Origin: Kofleriaceae bacterium
Lineage (GTDB): Bacteria > Myxococcota_A > Polyangia > Haliangiales > Haliangiaceae
Direction of reading: 5' to 3'
Length of the DNA: 41,798 bases
Assembly: GCA_024762925.1 (NCBI GenBank)
Contig: JANTGM010000048.1
Location: 1 to 41,798, forward strand
Shown: positions 24,095-33,559 of the stretch, piece by piece
How the letters are laid out: each line of letters begins with the position of its first letter
Position numbering within the stretch: the first letter of the stretch is position 1
Made by a program: the position numbers and the translations under genes
Notes under the pieces: model-generated
Told to the model about the DNA's origin: nothing
What the model saw: the letters and a program-made list of their open reading frames with translations, nothing else
Database searches by the model: none

Positions 24095-26263
24095 ATGTCT
24101 TCCATGGTCCCCACCCCCAAAGTCTTTCTCCCAGGCCTCTGTCTCGCAACCTACCTCGCTGTGATGGTCGCCCCAAGTGAGGCGCTGGCCCAACACGATG
24201 TGCGTGTCTTTCTCGCAGAAAGCGGTGTGGACTTTGTCGCCGATAATGCTCCGGCTGCATTGCCCTCCGTCTTTGAGCTGCCAACCATCACAAAGTCGTT
24301 CACCTGCATGGACTTCGAGCAGAGCAACACCACCGTCAACATGGGCATTGACCGCCTCGACATCGACATGCCTTCGCAAGATCGCATAGTCGTTGACCTA
24401 GATTTCAACATTGCTGCAAATGGCGAGCTTTTTGCCGACGATCTTTATGCCTGTTTTGGTTCGGCAACGTGTCAGGACACCATGCAACTCGACAAGGGAA
24501 CGGCAGTTCTCCAGTTTGATGTGGAGATTGTTGGCGGTGAGCCACGAGTAGCGACTCATGACATTGATTTGACCGTTAATCCCGAGGACTTTGATTTTGT
24601 TTTAGATGAGTGTGGCTTCACAGGAAGCGCACTAACAACGGCAATCGACTTCACCGAAGGTTGGATTCTAGACTACGTCGAAGGCAAAATCATCACCATG
24701 GCTGAGGAGAACTTTGCTCCAATGCTAGAAGATACGCTCTCTGGATTGGCGATGGAGAGCATCTATATGAGGGCCTCCGTTGAGGACCTCTACTTCCCAA
24801 ACGATGGTGTTAGCGTGACCATTGACTCGGGCTTCCCATATACAAGGGCTGCGGCAAAGTGCATGGAGGCTTTTGACAAGCCTCGCCCAAACCGCGCAAC
24901 TGGCGCCTCGGTTCCCGATATTCAGGCAGGCACAAATGACGTCAACATGGCTGTCAACTTCGGCCTGCTCAACGATGCGCTCTACGCTGCTTGGCGAACT
25001 GGCGTCTTCTGTCTCACAGACAAGCACATTGCAGGGCTTGGCGTCGAAGTTGATCTCAGCATGGTGGGCGCGATGATGCCTGGCTTTCCTGCAGGCACCG
25101 CATTCTCATTGGAATTGAACTTCACCGACTATCCGCAGGTACGCGGTGCGGGAACTGATGCATCAAGCCTGACCTTGGAGGTCGAGGGCATCGAACTGCA
25201 AATTCATGGAGATCGTCCTGATGGCACCAGAAATACTCTGGCGGCCGAGATCAGTCTGGAAGCCACAGCAAAGCTTGGTGTCAGCCCTGGTAGCAATGCA
25301 ATCTACGCTCAGCTCGCTGGCGCGGAAATCACTCACATGCGAATGACTGACGAGCGGGACGCAACTGGTGCTGGCTTTGATGTTGCCCGCATCCAGCAGC
25401 TTGTGCACCAAGCCATACTCCCTCACATGCTTCATGAGATGGGCCCAATTCCCCTTACCGGCCCAGTCTTTGAGGTTTCAGACTACGCCATCCTCCTGCG
25501 CAGCATCGAAACCAACAAGGCCTATGCCGCTGCCGGCGTTGACCTTTTCGCCATTCCCGCCAACGACACTACAGCCCCAGACACCAGCATTGTAGACGCA
25601 CCTGCCTTGGGCAATGCGCACAGCGCAGTGATTCGCGTCAGTGGTACGGATGCAGAGATTCCAAGTGACCTTCTAAAGTACCAAGTGACAGTAAACGGTG
25701 AGGCTCGCGAGCCAACGTTTATTCGTGACATCAAGATTGGAGCTGCAGGCTTCACAAACAACTACGACGTTACGATTGCCGCCGTTGATCTTGCTGGCAA
25801 TGTCGATTCGAGCCCAGCGCGCGCCACCATGCTTGTTGATGGCATCGTTCCATTTGTTGCTGTCCAAGGTGCTCGCACACGAGACGCCGACGAAGGTCCA
25901 ACCGAAGTGCGTTGGAACATGAGCGACGATACTACCGCCACAGAGGCGCTAACTGCGCGTTTGGAAATCTACGAGCTCGCCGACCCTGCTGATGCGCTCT
26001 CCGCAAAGCTTGTGGAGACACAAGAGCTTGCGCCTGGTGTTACTAGTGCGATGGTTGATCTTGAGAAGGCTGGCGGGTTGTACCGAGTAGAAATCCATGT
26101 CGTTGATGAAGCGGGAAACGACTCGCGTTCTTCACTTCTGCTCAGCAGTGCGACCGTCGGTGGTTGTTCCACCAGTGGAAGTCGCGGCGGTAGCAGTGCC
26201 GCACTCCTGCTCGTAGCGCTGCTCCTTGTTTGGCGTCGCCAACGTCGCCAACGTTCGCTGTAG
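24095..26263 (+). CDS. Large secreted MYXO-CTERM surface protein
   Basis: 722 residues from ATG 24095, supported by AGGGGGA about ten bases upstream; the frame extends to 24011 but that part has no conserved character. A Sec signal peptide ends near LALA. The body is acidic and beta-rich (repeated DxD/NxN turns), resembling an LBP/BPI-like or other lipid-binding fold only faintly. DTTAPDTSI starts an Ig-like domain (about 520-600), and a second such domain follows. The end is a MYXO-CTERM tail: GGCSTSG, hydrophobic helix LLLVALLLVW, then RRQRRQR. Such tails mark proteins for processing at the surface. Function unknown. Confidence 0.75.
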   Translation: MSSMVPTPKVFLPGLCLATYLAVMVAPSEALAQHDVRVFLAESGVDFVADNAPAALPSVFELPTITKSFTCMDFEQSNTTVNMGIDRLDIDMPSQDRIVVDLDFNIAANGELFADDLYACFGSATCQDTMQLDKGTAVLQFDVEIVGGEPRVATHDIDLTVNPEDFDFVLDECGFTGSALTTAIDFTEGWILDYVEGKIITMAEENFAPMLEDTLSGLAMESIYMRASVEDLYFPNDGVSVTIDSGFPYTRAAAKCMEAFDKPRPNRATGASVPDIQAGTNDVNMAVNFGLLNDALYAAWRTGVFCLTDKHIAGLGVEVDLSMVGAMMPGFPAGTAFSLELNFTDYPQVRGAGTDASSLTLEVEGIELQIHGDRPDGTRNTLAAEISLEATAKLGVSPGSNAIYAQLAGAEITHMRMTDERDATGAGFDVARIQQLVHQAILPHMLHEMGPIPLTGPVFEVSDYAILLRSIETNKAYAAAGVDLFAIPANDTTAPDTSIVDAPALGNAHSAVIRVSGTDAEIPSDLLKYQVTVNGEAREPTFIRDIKIGAAGFTNNYDVTIAAVDLAGNVDSSPARATMLVDGIVPFVAVQGARTRDADEGPTEVRWNMSDDTTATEALTARLEIYELADPADALSAKLVETQELAPGVTSAMVDLEKAGGLYRVEIHVVDEAGNDSRSSLLLSSATVGGCSTSGSRGGSSAALLLVALLLVWRRQRRQRSL

Positions 26264-26273
26264 GCTTGTGACC

Positions 26274-26840
26274 ATGCATAGACTTGCATCCATCGCGATT
26301 CTCTCTCTACTTGCCTCGTGTGGTGGAGAGGATTCTGAGGGAGTGGATGTCGACGCCTCGAGAAGCGTCGCAGACTCTGGGGCAATCATTGATGCCACCA
26401 CCGCGGACGCAAATCGCGCCGACGCGTTGCCCTCTGAGCCCGATGCGGCGATCAAGCGAACCACTTTGCTGCCAGGGTTCTGTCCAAGCACCGTCACAGC
26501 ACCAGGCCTTTACCAAGGAACGCTGGCGGCCAATCTCAACGACGTAAGCGGCTGTGGTGCGCTTTCTGCCCCTGGGCGCGATGGTGCGGTTCGCCTTGAA
26601 CTCGCACCAGGAGCCTCGGTGTCTGCGACCATGCGGCACGCAGGTGATGGTGCGCTCTACATTCTCGATGCTTGCCCTGTGGTTTCGAGCTGTCTTGATG
26701 CTTCGGATGAGAGCCTAAGCGGGGCGGAGACGGTGAACTACACCAATGACACGGGGGGCACAAATACGGTGTACGTGGTGTTGGATAGTGATGACTTGGC
26801 AGGTCCACAGACGTTTGAGCTGGACCTCACAGTCGACTAG
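26274..26840 (+). CDS. Putative lipoprotein with C-terminal PPC-like beta domain
   Basis: 188 residues from ATG 26274. Signal and lipobox LLASC (Cys15), then an Asp/Ala/Ser-rich linker to about residue 60. The rest is a compact beta-sandwich-like domain (PGLYQGTLAANLNDVSGCG, SVSATMRHAGDGALYILDACPVVSSCLDAS, NTVYVVLDSDD) whose pattern matches the bacterial pre-peptidase C-terminal (PPC) type. It follows the MYXO-CTERM gene by 10 bp. An upstream start at 26226 overlaps that gene and is rejected. Confidence 0.7.
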   Translation: MHRLASIAILSLLASCGGEDSEGVDVDASRSVADSGAIIDATTADANRADALPSEPDAAIKRTTLLPGFCPSTVTAPGLYQGTLAANLNDVSGCGALSAPGRDGAVRLELAPGASVSATMRHAGDGALYILDACPVVSSCLDASDESLSGAETVNYTNDTGGTNTVYVVLDSDDLAGPQTFELDLTVD

Positions 26841-26860
26841 CGCGTCGACTGCCATGTTTG
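26830..26860 (+). terminator. Hairpin spanning the lipoprotein stop codon
   Basis: CAGTCGAC (26830-26837), loop TAGCGC, GTCGACTG (26844-26851): perfect 8-bp stem with the TAG stop in the loop, followed by CCATGTTTGTT. The T tract is poor, so termination is only likely. Confidence 0.4.
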
Positions 26861-26879
26861 TTATCACTAAGTAGAGTTC

Positions 26880-28685
26880 TTAGCTGGTCAGCTCCTCAAA
26901 CGCCTGCCAGTCCTGCTCAACTAGGTCGATGGATGCATTCCAGAAGTCGGGTTTCTCCAGGTCGACGCCAAGCGTCTTCATGGCTACTTCTTCTGCGCTG
27001 GCGCTGCCTGTGAAGCGTAAGAGTTCCTCGTAGCATGGTAGGAAGTCGGCTCCCTCCTTGAGAAAACGCGCAAAGATGCCAAGGCTAAAGAGATAACCAA
27101 AGGTGTAGGGGAAGTTGTAGAAACTCACCTCTGTAATGTAGAAGTGCAGCTTGGACGCCCAGAACCACGGATCGAGGGCTGATGGATCCAAACTCGGTCC
27201 ATAGTTTTTGCGCTGCGCATCCAGCATGAGTTCCTTCAGTGCACCAACACTCAACTCGCCCTCTTTGCGAGCTTCGTAGAGCGCGCACTCGAAATCAAAT
27301 CGCATGGGGATGTTTAGAAGGAATGCGCTGCTATCCTGCAGTCGCTGGTCAAGAATCTTGATGCGATGTTCGCGGCTGGTTTGCGGGTTCTTCAGGGCCG
27401 CGCTGGTGACAACGTTCTCTGCGAAGGTTGAAGCGGTCTCGGCCAGCGTCATCGGATATTCCGAGGCCCAAGGGCGCATCTCACGCATGAGATAGGAGTG
27501 GAAGGCGTGCCCGAGTTCATGTGCCAGCGTTTGAACATCGCCCATACCGCCATTGAAGGTCATGAAAATCCGCGATTGCCCAGTGATGTGAGAGCTGGAA
27601 CAGAATCCACCAGGACGCTTTCCGGCCCTCGGTTTGTAGTCGATCCACTTCTCATCAAAGGCTCGCTCAGAGAGTCGAGCTAGACCCGGATACGACGCTT
27701 CAAAGGCGCTCTGCACCTGCTCGCGACCTTCTTCCCAGTGAACGCGGGTGTCTTGACCGGTTGCCAGCGGAGCCATCAGATCCGAGAACGCAAGCGTTTC
27801 CAACCCCAGCAGCTTTGCTTTGCGCCCCAGGTAGGCTTGTGGGAGACCTTGGCGCGATCGCACAACACCGAGCATGCAGTCGAGTGTCTCGCGCGAAATG
27901 CCCGCATCAAAGAGAGCGGGCTCTAAGAAGTGTTCGATTCCTCGGTGGGCGTAGAGGGTGTGTCTCGTTCCCGCGATAGCGTTTAGGCTGGCAGCGACCG
28001 TGTCACCAACGCTATCCCATGCGACCGCGCTTCCATCAAAAGCGGCCTTTCGCACTGCTGGGTCTGCATCTTCGAGAAGGCTGCGCGTCATCGACACAGG
28101 GAGTGTCTTGGCGGCCTCTCCTGGTACTTCTAGGGAAAATTCTAGCGTTCCCGAAACCTGATCGTAGAGCCGGCCCCATGCCGAGAGGCCATTGACGCTT
28201 AGGTCGGCGTTTAGGCTTTCAAGTTCTGGTGCCATGGATTGTTTGGCTTGTGTGCGCAGTCGACCAATGAAATACCGAGCAGAAGCGAGCTCGTCATCGC
28301 TTGTGAGTGTTTCGAAGACGGCTTCATCGCATGTTCCGATTGCGGCACGAGCAGTGACATAGAGCTTGTCTAGAGTTGCCAGGGTTGTCGCCAAGCTTGC
28401 AGCCTCGCGCTTCACTACTGCGTCTCGCGAGTCCGCCGCACCAAGGCAGCCAAGGTAGGAGGAGAGGTGCTCAGCGCGAGCGCTGGCATCTTCGAGTCGC
28501 AAGAGTAGGGCGGACCAGGCGCCACATGTTCCTGTTGCAAGCTTCGGAGCAAAGGGGAGCTCGGCTGCCAGCGCCTGCATGTCACCTTGGAGCGTTGCGC
28601 AAAATGCGTTGTAGTCATCACCGCTGACGCTAGAGAAGTATGGGCTCATGTCCCAATCTGCGCGATCCTGTGGTTCGTTTGTCAT
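26880..28685 (-). CDS. M3-family oligoendopeptidase (PepF type)
   Basis: 601 residues. A zinc metallopeptidase that cleaves oligopeptides in the cytoplasm. The HExxH motif is LAHELGHAFHSYL, and the third zinc ligand Glu lies in ETASTFAENV. The N-terminal 180 residues are the helical M3B N domain (AEHLSSYLGCLGAADSRDAV), and PGKRPGGFCSS precedes the active site. The gene converges on the lipoprotein (39-bp gap). Start codons cluster at 28685, 28691 and 28709 with no clear ribosome site; 28685 is my preference but up to eight more residues are possible. Confidence 0.85.
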   Translation of the reverse strand: MTNEPQDRADWDMSPYFSSVSGDDYNAFCATLQGDMQALAAELPFAPKLATGTCGAWSALLLRLEDASARAEHLSSYLGCLGAADSRDAVVKREAASLATTLATLDKLYVTARAAIGTCDEAVFETLTSDDELASARYFIGRLRTQAKQSMAPELESLNADLSVNGLSAWGRLYDQVSGTLEFSLEVPGEAAKTLPVSMTRSLLEDADPAVRKAAFDGSAVAWDSVGDTVAASLNAIAGTRHTLYAHRGIEHFLEPALFDAGISRETLDCMLGVVRSRQGLPQAYLGRKAKLLGLETLAFSDLMAPLATGQDTRVHWEEGREQVQSAFEASYPGLARLSERAFDEKWIDYKPRAGKRPGGFCSSSHITGQSRIFMTFNGGMGDVQTLAHELGHAFHSYLMREMRPWASEYPMTLAETASTFAENVVTSAALKNPQTSREHRIKILDQRLQDSSAFLLNIPMRFDFECALYEARKEGELSVGALKELMLDAQRKNYGPSLDPSALDPWFWASKLHFYITEVSFYNFPYTFGYLFSLGIFARFLKEGADFLPCYEELLRFTGSASAEEVAMKTLGVDLEKPDFWNASIDLVEQDWQAFEELTS

Positions 28686-28850
28686 GTCACCCATGGTGGG
28701 AGCATACATGCGATGTCTGTGGGGGCACGGCCCTCAGGTGTCGCTTGGGAGCCCATTCGTGTGCCTCGGTCATAGGGCGCAAGGTCTCGAAATTACAGCG
28801 GTGTCGGGAGCAACACACCTGGTCACGGATTCGCATATGATCACAGGTGA

Positions 28851-29516
28851 ATGCGAAGTCCCGCTGTCATCATCTTGTCCGTTCTTACTCTCGGTGCGCC
28901 CCTGGCCCAGGCGCATATCCAGCAGACCTTTCCGGCAACTCGAACCGAATCACAGAAGCAGGGACCATGCGGCCTCACCGATAGTACTCGCGGGCCCGAG
29001 CAAGTCTTCGAACCAGGAGAGACGATCACGGTCACCTGGAACGAGACGGTCGAGCATCCAGGTCACTATCGAATCGCATTTGACGTCGATGGGGAAGACT
29101 TTCCTCTTCCGAACAATCCCGATGATAACTTCGATGTGACTCTGGTCGATCAGATTCCGGATCGCAATGTCAATGGAGCCGATCGCACCTACAGCCAGGA
29201 AATCACGTTTCCCGATGTGGAGTGCGAGAACTGCACCTTGCAGCTAATCCAGATCATGACTACGAATATTCCCTACAATAGCTTTTACTTTCAGTGTTCA
29301 GACATTTCGCTGCGTGCTGGAGGTGGCAGCGGTCCGGATGCAGGAGCTGGTGGAGGCAATTCCGATGCTGGTGGTGGTGGCGCAGTGCAGCCAGCTTCGG
29401 GAGGTTGCTCTTCAGGAGGAGCCACTGGGTTTGGAGCGACGCTCTTGCTTCTCGGAGCATTGCTCGCGCTTCGCAACCGGGCGATCATTCGTGCTACTCG
29501 GGCACCCAAAAGGTAA
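28851..29516 (+). CDS. Secreted LPMO-like protein (SCE4755-like) with MYXO-CTERM tail
   Basis: 221 residues. The signal peptide ends at AQA21, so the mature protein starts with His22, the first ligand of the histidine brace of copper monooxygenases. His69 and His72 (TVEHPGHYRIAFD) follow, and CGLT, VECENC and YFQCSD hold the cysteines. I know this architecture from the SCE4755 family of polysaccharide-monooxygenase-like proteins, named from Sorangium. A Gly/Ala-rich linker leads to a MYXO-CTERM tail (GGCSSGG, helix, ALRNR). An extra 11 residues after the Arg cluster overlap the 3' end of glgB by 23 bp. Copper binding and substrate are not shown. Confidence 0.78.
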   Translation: MRSPAVIILSVLTLGAPLAQAHIQQTFPATRTESQKQGPCGLTDSTRGPEQVFEPGETITVTWNETVEHPGHYRIAFDVDGEDFPLPNNPDDNFDVTLVDQIPDRNVNGADRTYSQEITFPDVECENCTLQLIQIMTTNIPYNSFYFQCSDISLRAGGGSGPDAGAGGGNSDAGGGGAVQPASGGCSSGGATGFGATLLLLGALLALRNRAIIRATRAPKR

Positions 29517-31371
29517 TTGCGAGCGGGCCAATGGAGAGGACAAGACTCTGCTCTTGGTTGTGCCATGGCACCTTGTCACTTTGCACCGAACGAATCTCGC
29601 TGTATCCGCTGCCACCAAACTCTGTCGAATCGGTGTCCAAGATTCGTCGATAGGTCCCCCCTACGGGAATCCCCAGCCGATAGTCCGCCCTTGGAACCGG
29701 TGTGAAGTTCGCAACCACAAGCACAGTTGCGTGCTTTGAATCGTGGCGTCGCCAAGCCATCACACACTGATCGCGATCCCCCGTGTGGAGCCATTCAAAG
29801 CCTTCTGGGCTGCAATCGAGGGCGTGCATGGGGCTGTACTCGGTGTAGAGCCGATTTAGCGCAGCCACAAGGGTTTGAACGCCTTGCTCGCGTTCGCCTT
29901 GCAGCGCATTCCAGTCGATGGACTGGTCGTGATTCCATTCATGCCATTGACCAAACTCCATTCCCATGAAGATCAGCTTCTTGCCAGGCGTTCCAAACAT
30001 CGTTCCGAAAAGCAGGCGTAGGTTGGCGAATCGCTGCCAGGCATCACCCGGCATGCGCGAGAGAAGAGAGCCCTTGCCGTGAACGACTTCATCGTGTGAG
30101 AGCGGTAGACAGTAATTCTCTGAGAATGCCCACAGGCCACGACGAGTGAGATCATCTTGGTGGTGGCTTCTGTGAACAGGCTCTCGTGAGAAATACTCTA
30201 AGGTGTCGTGCATCCACCCCATGTCCCACTTCATTCCAAATCCCAGGCCACCCATCGACACCGGCCGCGACACCATTGGGAAGGCGGTGCTCTCCTCTGC
30301 GATGGTCTGCACGTCAGGAAACTCTCGATACACAGCTGTGTTTAGCTCTTGGAGCAGCGAGATGGCTTCGAGATTCTCGCGGCCACCATCTTTGTTTGGG
30401 ATCCACTCGCCCTCATCTCGCGAGTAGTCGAGGTAGAGCATGGAAGCAACGCCATCGATTCGCAGGGCATCCACGTGATAGCGCTCAAGCCAAAAGATGG
30501 CGCTCGACAGCAAGAAGCTTCGAACCTCATGTCGACCGTAGTTAAATATGTATGTGTTCCAATCGGGGTGAAATCCCTTTTTCGGATCGGAGTGCTCGTA
30601 GAGATGTGTGCCGTCGAAATCACCCAAGCCGTGTTCGTCGGTGGGAAAGTGTGCCGGAACCCAATCCAGAACAACACCGAGACCGGCCCGGTGGAGGCTG
30701 TCGATTAGGAACATGAGATCCTGTGGAGAGCCATAGCGCGCTGTGGCGGCAAAGTATCCTGTTACTTGATAGCCCCAGGAACCGTAAAATGGGTGCTCAG
30801 TGACAGGCATCAGCTCGACGTGAGTGAACCCGAGGGTCTTGCAGTGCTCGATGAGGTTCGGCGCCAGTTCGCGATAGCTGAGTATATCTCCATGTTCATC
30901 ACGCTGCCACGAGCCTAGGTGTAACTCGTAGATGCTTACAGGCGCATCGAGAGCAATCTTCTGCTTTCGATTCGCCATCCACTGCGCGTCCTGCCACTCG
31001 TAGTCGAGGGAGGTGACTACCGATGCTGTCTTCGGCGGCTCCTCATGCGCAAATCCGACAGGGTCGGCCTTGTCGACACAGTGGCCGTCCTGTGCTTGAA
31101 CGCGGTATTTGTAGAGACTGCCAGCCTCAATACCAGGCGCGAACGCGTACCAAATGCCACTCTGGTGCACAGGCTGCATGGGCACGCCTGAGTTGGTCCA
31201 GGCACAGAAGTCGCCAATGACTTGCACGTGTTTCGCTCCTGGGGCCCACACCGCAAAGTGCGTTCCTCGAGTGCCGTCTTTCTCGCCCGGATGTGCGCCG
31301 AGACGCTTGTAGATGTGAAGGGCGGTTCCCTCGTTGAAGAAGTGTAGAAGGTCGCTTGAGATGTAGCTCAT
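29494..31371 (-). CDS. glgB: 1,4-alpha-glucan branching enzyme
   Basis: 625 residues, GH13. It transfers glucan chains to form alpha-1,6 branches in glycogen. The N-terminal CBM48 module starts with HIYKRLGAHPGEKDG and HFAVWAPGAKHVQVIGDFCAW. The catalytic barrel has YLDYSRDEGEW (with nucleophile Asp before it in RIDGVASM), the acid/base Glu in IAEESTAFP and LSHDEVVHGK. The extra N-terminal module of E. coli GlgB is missing, which is common. It is divergent from glgX (56-bp gap). Confidence 0.93.
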   Translation of the reverse strand: MSYISSDLLHFFNEGTALHIYKRLGAHPGEKDGTRGTHFAVWAPGAKHVQVIGDFCAWTNSGVPMQPVHQSGIWYAFAPGIEAGSLYKYRVQAQDGHCVDKADPVGFAHEEPPKTASVVTSLDYEWQDAQWMANRKQKIALDAPVSIYELHLGSWQRDEHGDILSYRELAPNLIEHCKTLGFTHVELMPVTEHPFYGSWGYQVTGYFAATARYGSPQDLMFLIDSLHRAGLGVVLDWVPAHFPTDEHGLGDFDGTHLYEHSDPKKGFHPDWNTYIFNYGRHEVRSFLLSSAIFWLERYHVDALRIDGVASMLYLDYSRDEGEWIPNKDGGRENLEAISLLQELNTAVYREFPDVQTIAEESTAFPMVSRPVSMGGLGFGMKWDMGWMHDTLEYFSREPVHRSHHQDDLTRRGLWAFSENYCLPLSHDEVVHGKGSLLSRMPGDAWQRFANLRLLFGTMFGTPGKKLIFMGMEFGQWHEWNHDQSIDWNALQGEREQGVQTLVAALNRLYTEYSPMHALDCSPEGFEWLHTGDRDQCVMAWRRHDSKHATVLVVANFTPVPRADYRLGIPVGGTYRRILDTDSTEFGGSGYSEIRSVQSDKVPWHNQEQSLVLSIGPLAITFWVPE

Positions 31372-31427
31372 GGGTCTGGTTTCACATTCGGAGCGGCAAG
31401 CTCTGTTAAGGTGGCGGCGAATCTGTC

Positions 31428-33551
31428 ATGGAATCACACGACATGGAACTGTGGCCCGGAAAGGCCTTCCCTCTTGGCGCGCATTTTGACGGAAGCGGCA
31501 CCAACTTCTCTATCGTTTCTGAAGTAGCAGATCGCGTTGAGCTGTGCCTCTTCGACACAGCGGGTGTTGAGAAACGCATCGTGCTCCCAGAAGTCACTGG
31601 AAACGTATGGCACGGCTACCTTCCAGGGGTGCAGCCAGGACAGCACTATGGATATCGTGTTCACGGTCCCTTCGAGCCAAGTGGTGGTGCGCGATGCAAT
31701 CCAAACAAGCTTCTTCTCGACCCCTACGCGCTTGCGATCGAAGGGCGCTTCAACTGGGACCCATCTCTCTACGATGAGCACCAAGGGCAGATTGACGCGC
31801 CGAATCCCGTCGATAGCGCTCCACACATGCCGCGCAGCGTTGTTGTGAACCCATTTTTCAACTGGGACAACGATCGCGGACCGAATACGCCTTGGCATGA
31901 GACGGTGATCTACGAGGTACATCCCAAAGGCTTCTCGATTCTCAATGAGAATATTCCCGAGAAGCTTCGAGGCACATACTCTGGCTTGGCTCACCCGGCA
32001 TCAACGTCCTACCTCAAGCAACTTGGTGTGACGGCGATTGAACTCATGCCCGTGCATCATTTCGTGCACGACGAGCGACTTGCCGATCTGGGGCTCAGAA
32101 ACTACTGGGGCTACAACTCGATTGGCTACTTTGCTCCGCACGATGAGTACTCACGCAAAGGGGCGCCTGGGTCGCAGGTACAGTGCTTCAAGGAGATGGT
32201 CCGAGCGATGCACCAAGCGGGCATCGAGGTGATCCTGGATGTTGTCTACAACCACACTGCGGAGGGTGGCCGAGGAGGCCCAACCTTGAGCTTTCGCGGT
32301 CTCGACAACGAGACCTACTATCGCCTGGCGGAGCACGATAAGCTGCGCTACGTCGACTACACCGGCTGCGGCAACACGATGAACATGCGGCAGCCGTTTG
32401 TACTGCAACTCATCATGGACTCCTTGCGCTACTGGGTCGAAGAGATGCATGTCGATGGGTTTCGTTTCGATCTTGCCTCGGCGCTCGCTCGCGAGCTTCA
32501 CGATGTCGACAGGCTGTCGGTTTTCTTCAACCTCATTCAGCAAGATCCCGTTTTGCAGCGAGTGAAACTCATTGCTGAGCCGTGGGACATTGGGGAGGGC
32601 GGGTACCAGGTGGGGAACTTTCCGCCTGGGTGGTCGGAGTGGAATGGAAAGTACCGCGATACTACGCGTGACTTTTGGCGAGGCACGGACCGCACCCTTG
32701 CGGAATTTGCGTACCGCTTCACCGGCAGTTCGGATCTCTACGAGAGTTCAAGCCGCAGGCCACACGCAAGCATCAACTTTGTTACCTGTCATGATGGTTT
32801 CACGTTGCGTGACCTTGTTTCCTATAACGAAAAACACAACCAAGCGAATGGAGAGCAAGGGCGCGATGGTGACTGGCACAATCGCTCATGGAATTGTGGC
32901 ATCGAGGGCGAGACCGACGACGCCGAAATTCTCGCTCTACGCGGCCGACAGCAGCGTAACTTCCTTGCAACGCTCCTTCTCTCTCAAGGCGTGCCAATGA
33001 TTTTGGCTGGAGATGAGCTAGGACGGAGCCAGGGGGGCAACAATAATCCCTATTGTCAGGACAATGAAATCTCCTGGATTGACTGGTCGAAGAGTGATGC
33101 TGATTTGCACGCCTTCGTACGTGGGCTAACCAAGCTGCGATTGGAGCACCCTGTCTTTCGAAGGCGCCGGTGGTTTGAGGGCCGATCAATCCGCGGTCAC
33201 GAAGGACACCGAGATATCGGCTGGTTTCGGCCCAGTGGCGCGCGCATGAATGATGAGGACTGGCGCGCCTCGTATGCGAAGGCATTAGGGGTTTTTCTTA
33301 ATGGAGAAGAAATCGCTTCGACCGATGGGCGAGGTTGCCGCGTGGTGGACGATAGCTTCTACATAATTTTCAATGCTGGCAGTGAACCCCTTAGCTTCTC
33401 AATGCCCGAAGAAATGGAGTGTCGCACCTGGGAGTGTGTACTCGACACAGAAAGTGGTCACGTGGGCACCGGGCCCGCGCTCGAAAACCCAGGAGAGATA
33501 CCGGTCTGCTCACGGTCACTGCACGTCTACCGCTGTCGACGCGTGTCCTAA
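31428..33551 (+). CDS. glgX: Glycogen debranching enzyme
   Basis: 707 residues, GH13. It removes alpha-1,6 branches left by phosphorylase. PLGAHFDGSGTNFSIVSE begins the CBM48 part. The barrel has VILDVVYNHTAEG, DGFRFDLASALARE (nucleophile Asp), IAEPWDIGEGGYQVGNFPPGW (catalytic Glu) and FVTCHDGFTLRDLVSYNEKHN. Length is normal for GlgX. Two starts are possible: ATG 31428, or ATG 31443, which has GGAA nine bases upstream and places the conserved WPGK segment near the N-terminus. Convergent with the lipoprotein gene at 33560. Confidence 0.93.
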   Translation: MESHDMELWPGKAFPLGAHFDGSGTNFSIVSEVADRVELCLFDTAGVEKRIVLPEVTGNVWHGYLPGVQPGQHYGYRVHGPFEPSGGARCNPNKLLLDPYALAIEGRFNWDPSLYDEHQGQIDAPNPVDSAPHMPRSVVVNPFFNWDNDRGPNTPWHETVIYEVHPKGFSILNENIPEKLRGTYSGLAHPASTSYLKQLGVTAIELMPVHHFVHDERLADLGLRNYWGYNSIGYFAPHDEYSRKGAPGSQVQCFKEMVRAMHQAGIEVILDVVYNHTAEGGRGGPTLSFRGLDNETYYRLAEHDKLRYVDYTGCGNTMNMRQPFVLQLIMDSLRYWVEEMHVDGFRFDLASALARELHDVDRLSVFFNLIQQDPVLQRVKLIAEPWDIGEGGYQVGNFPPGWSEWNGKYRDTTRDFWRGTDRTLAEFAYRFTGSSDLYESSSRRPHASINFVTCHDGFTLRDLVSYNEKHNQANGEQGRDGDWHNRSWNCGIEGETDDAEILALRGRQQRNFLATLLLSQGVPMILAGDELGRSQGGNNNPYCQDNEISWIDWSKSDADLHAFVRGLTKLRLEHPVFRRRRWFEGRSIRGHEGHRDIGWFRPSGARMNDEDWRASYAKALGVFLNGEEIASTDGRGCRVVDDSFYIIFNAGSEPLSFSMPEEMECRTWECVLDTESGHVGTGPALENPGEIPVCSRSLHVYRCRRVS

Positions 33552-33559
33552 GAGAGTAC

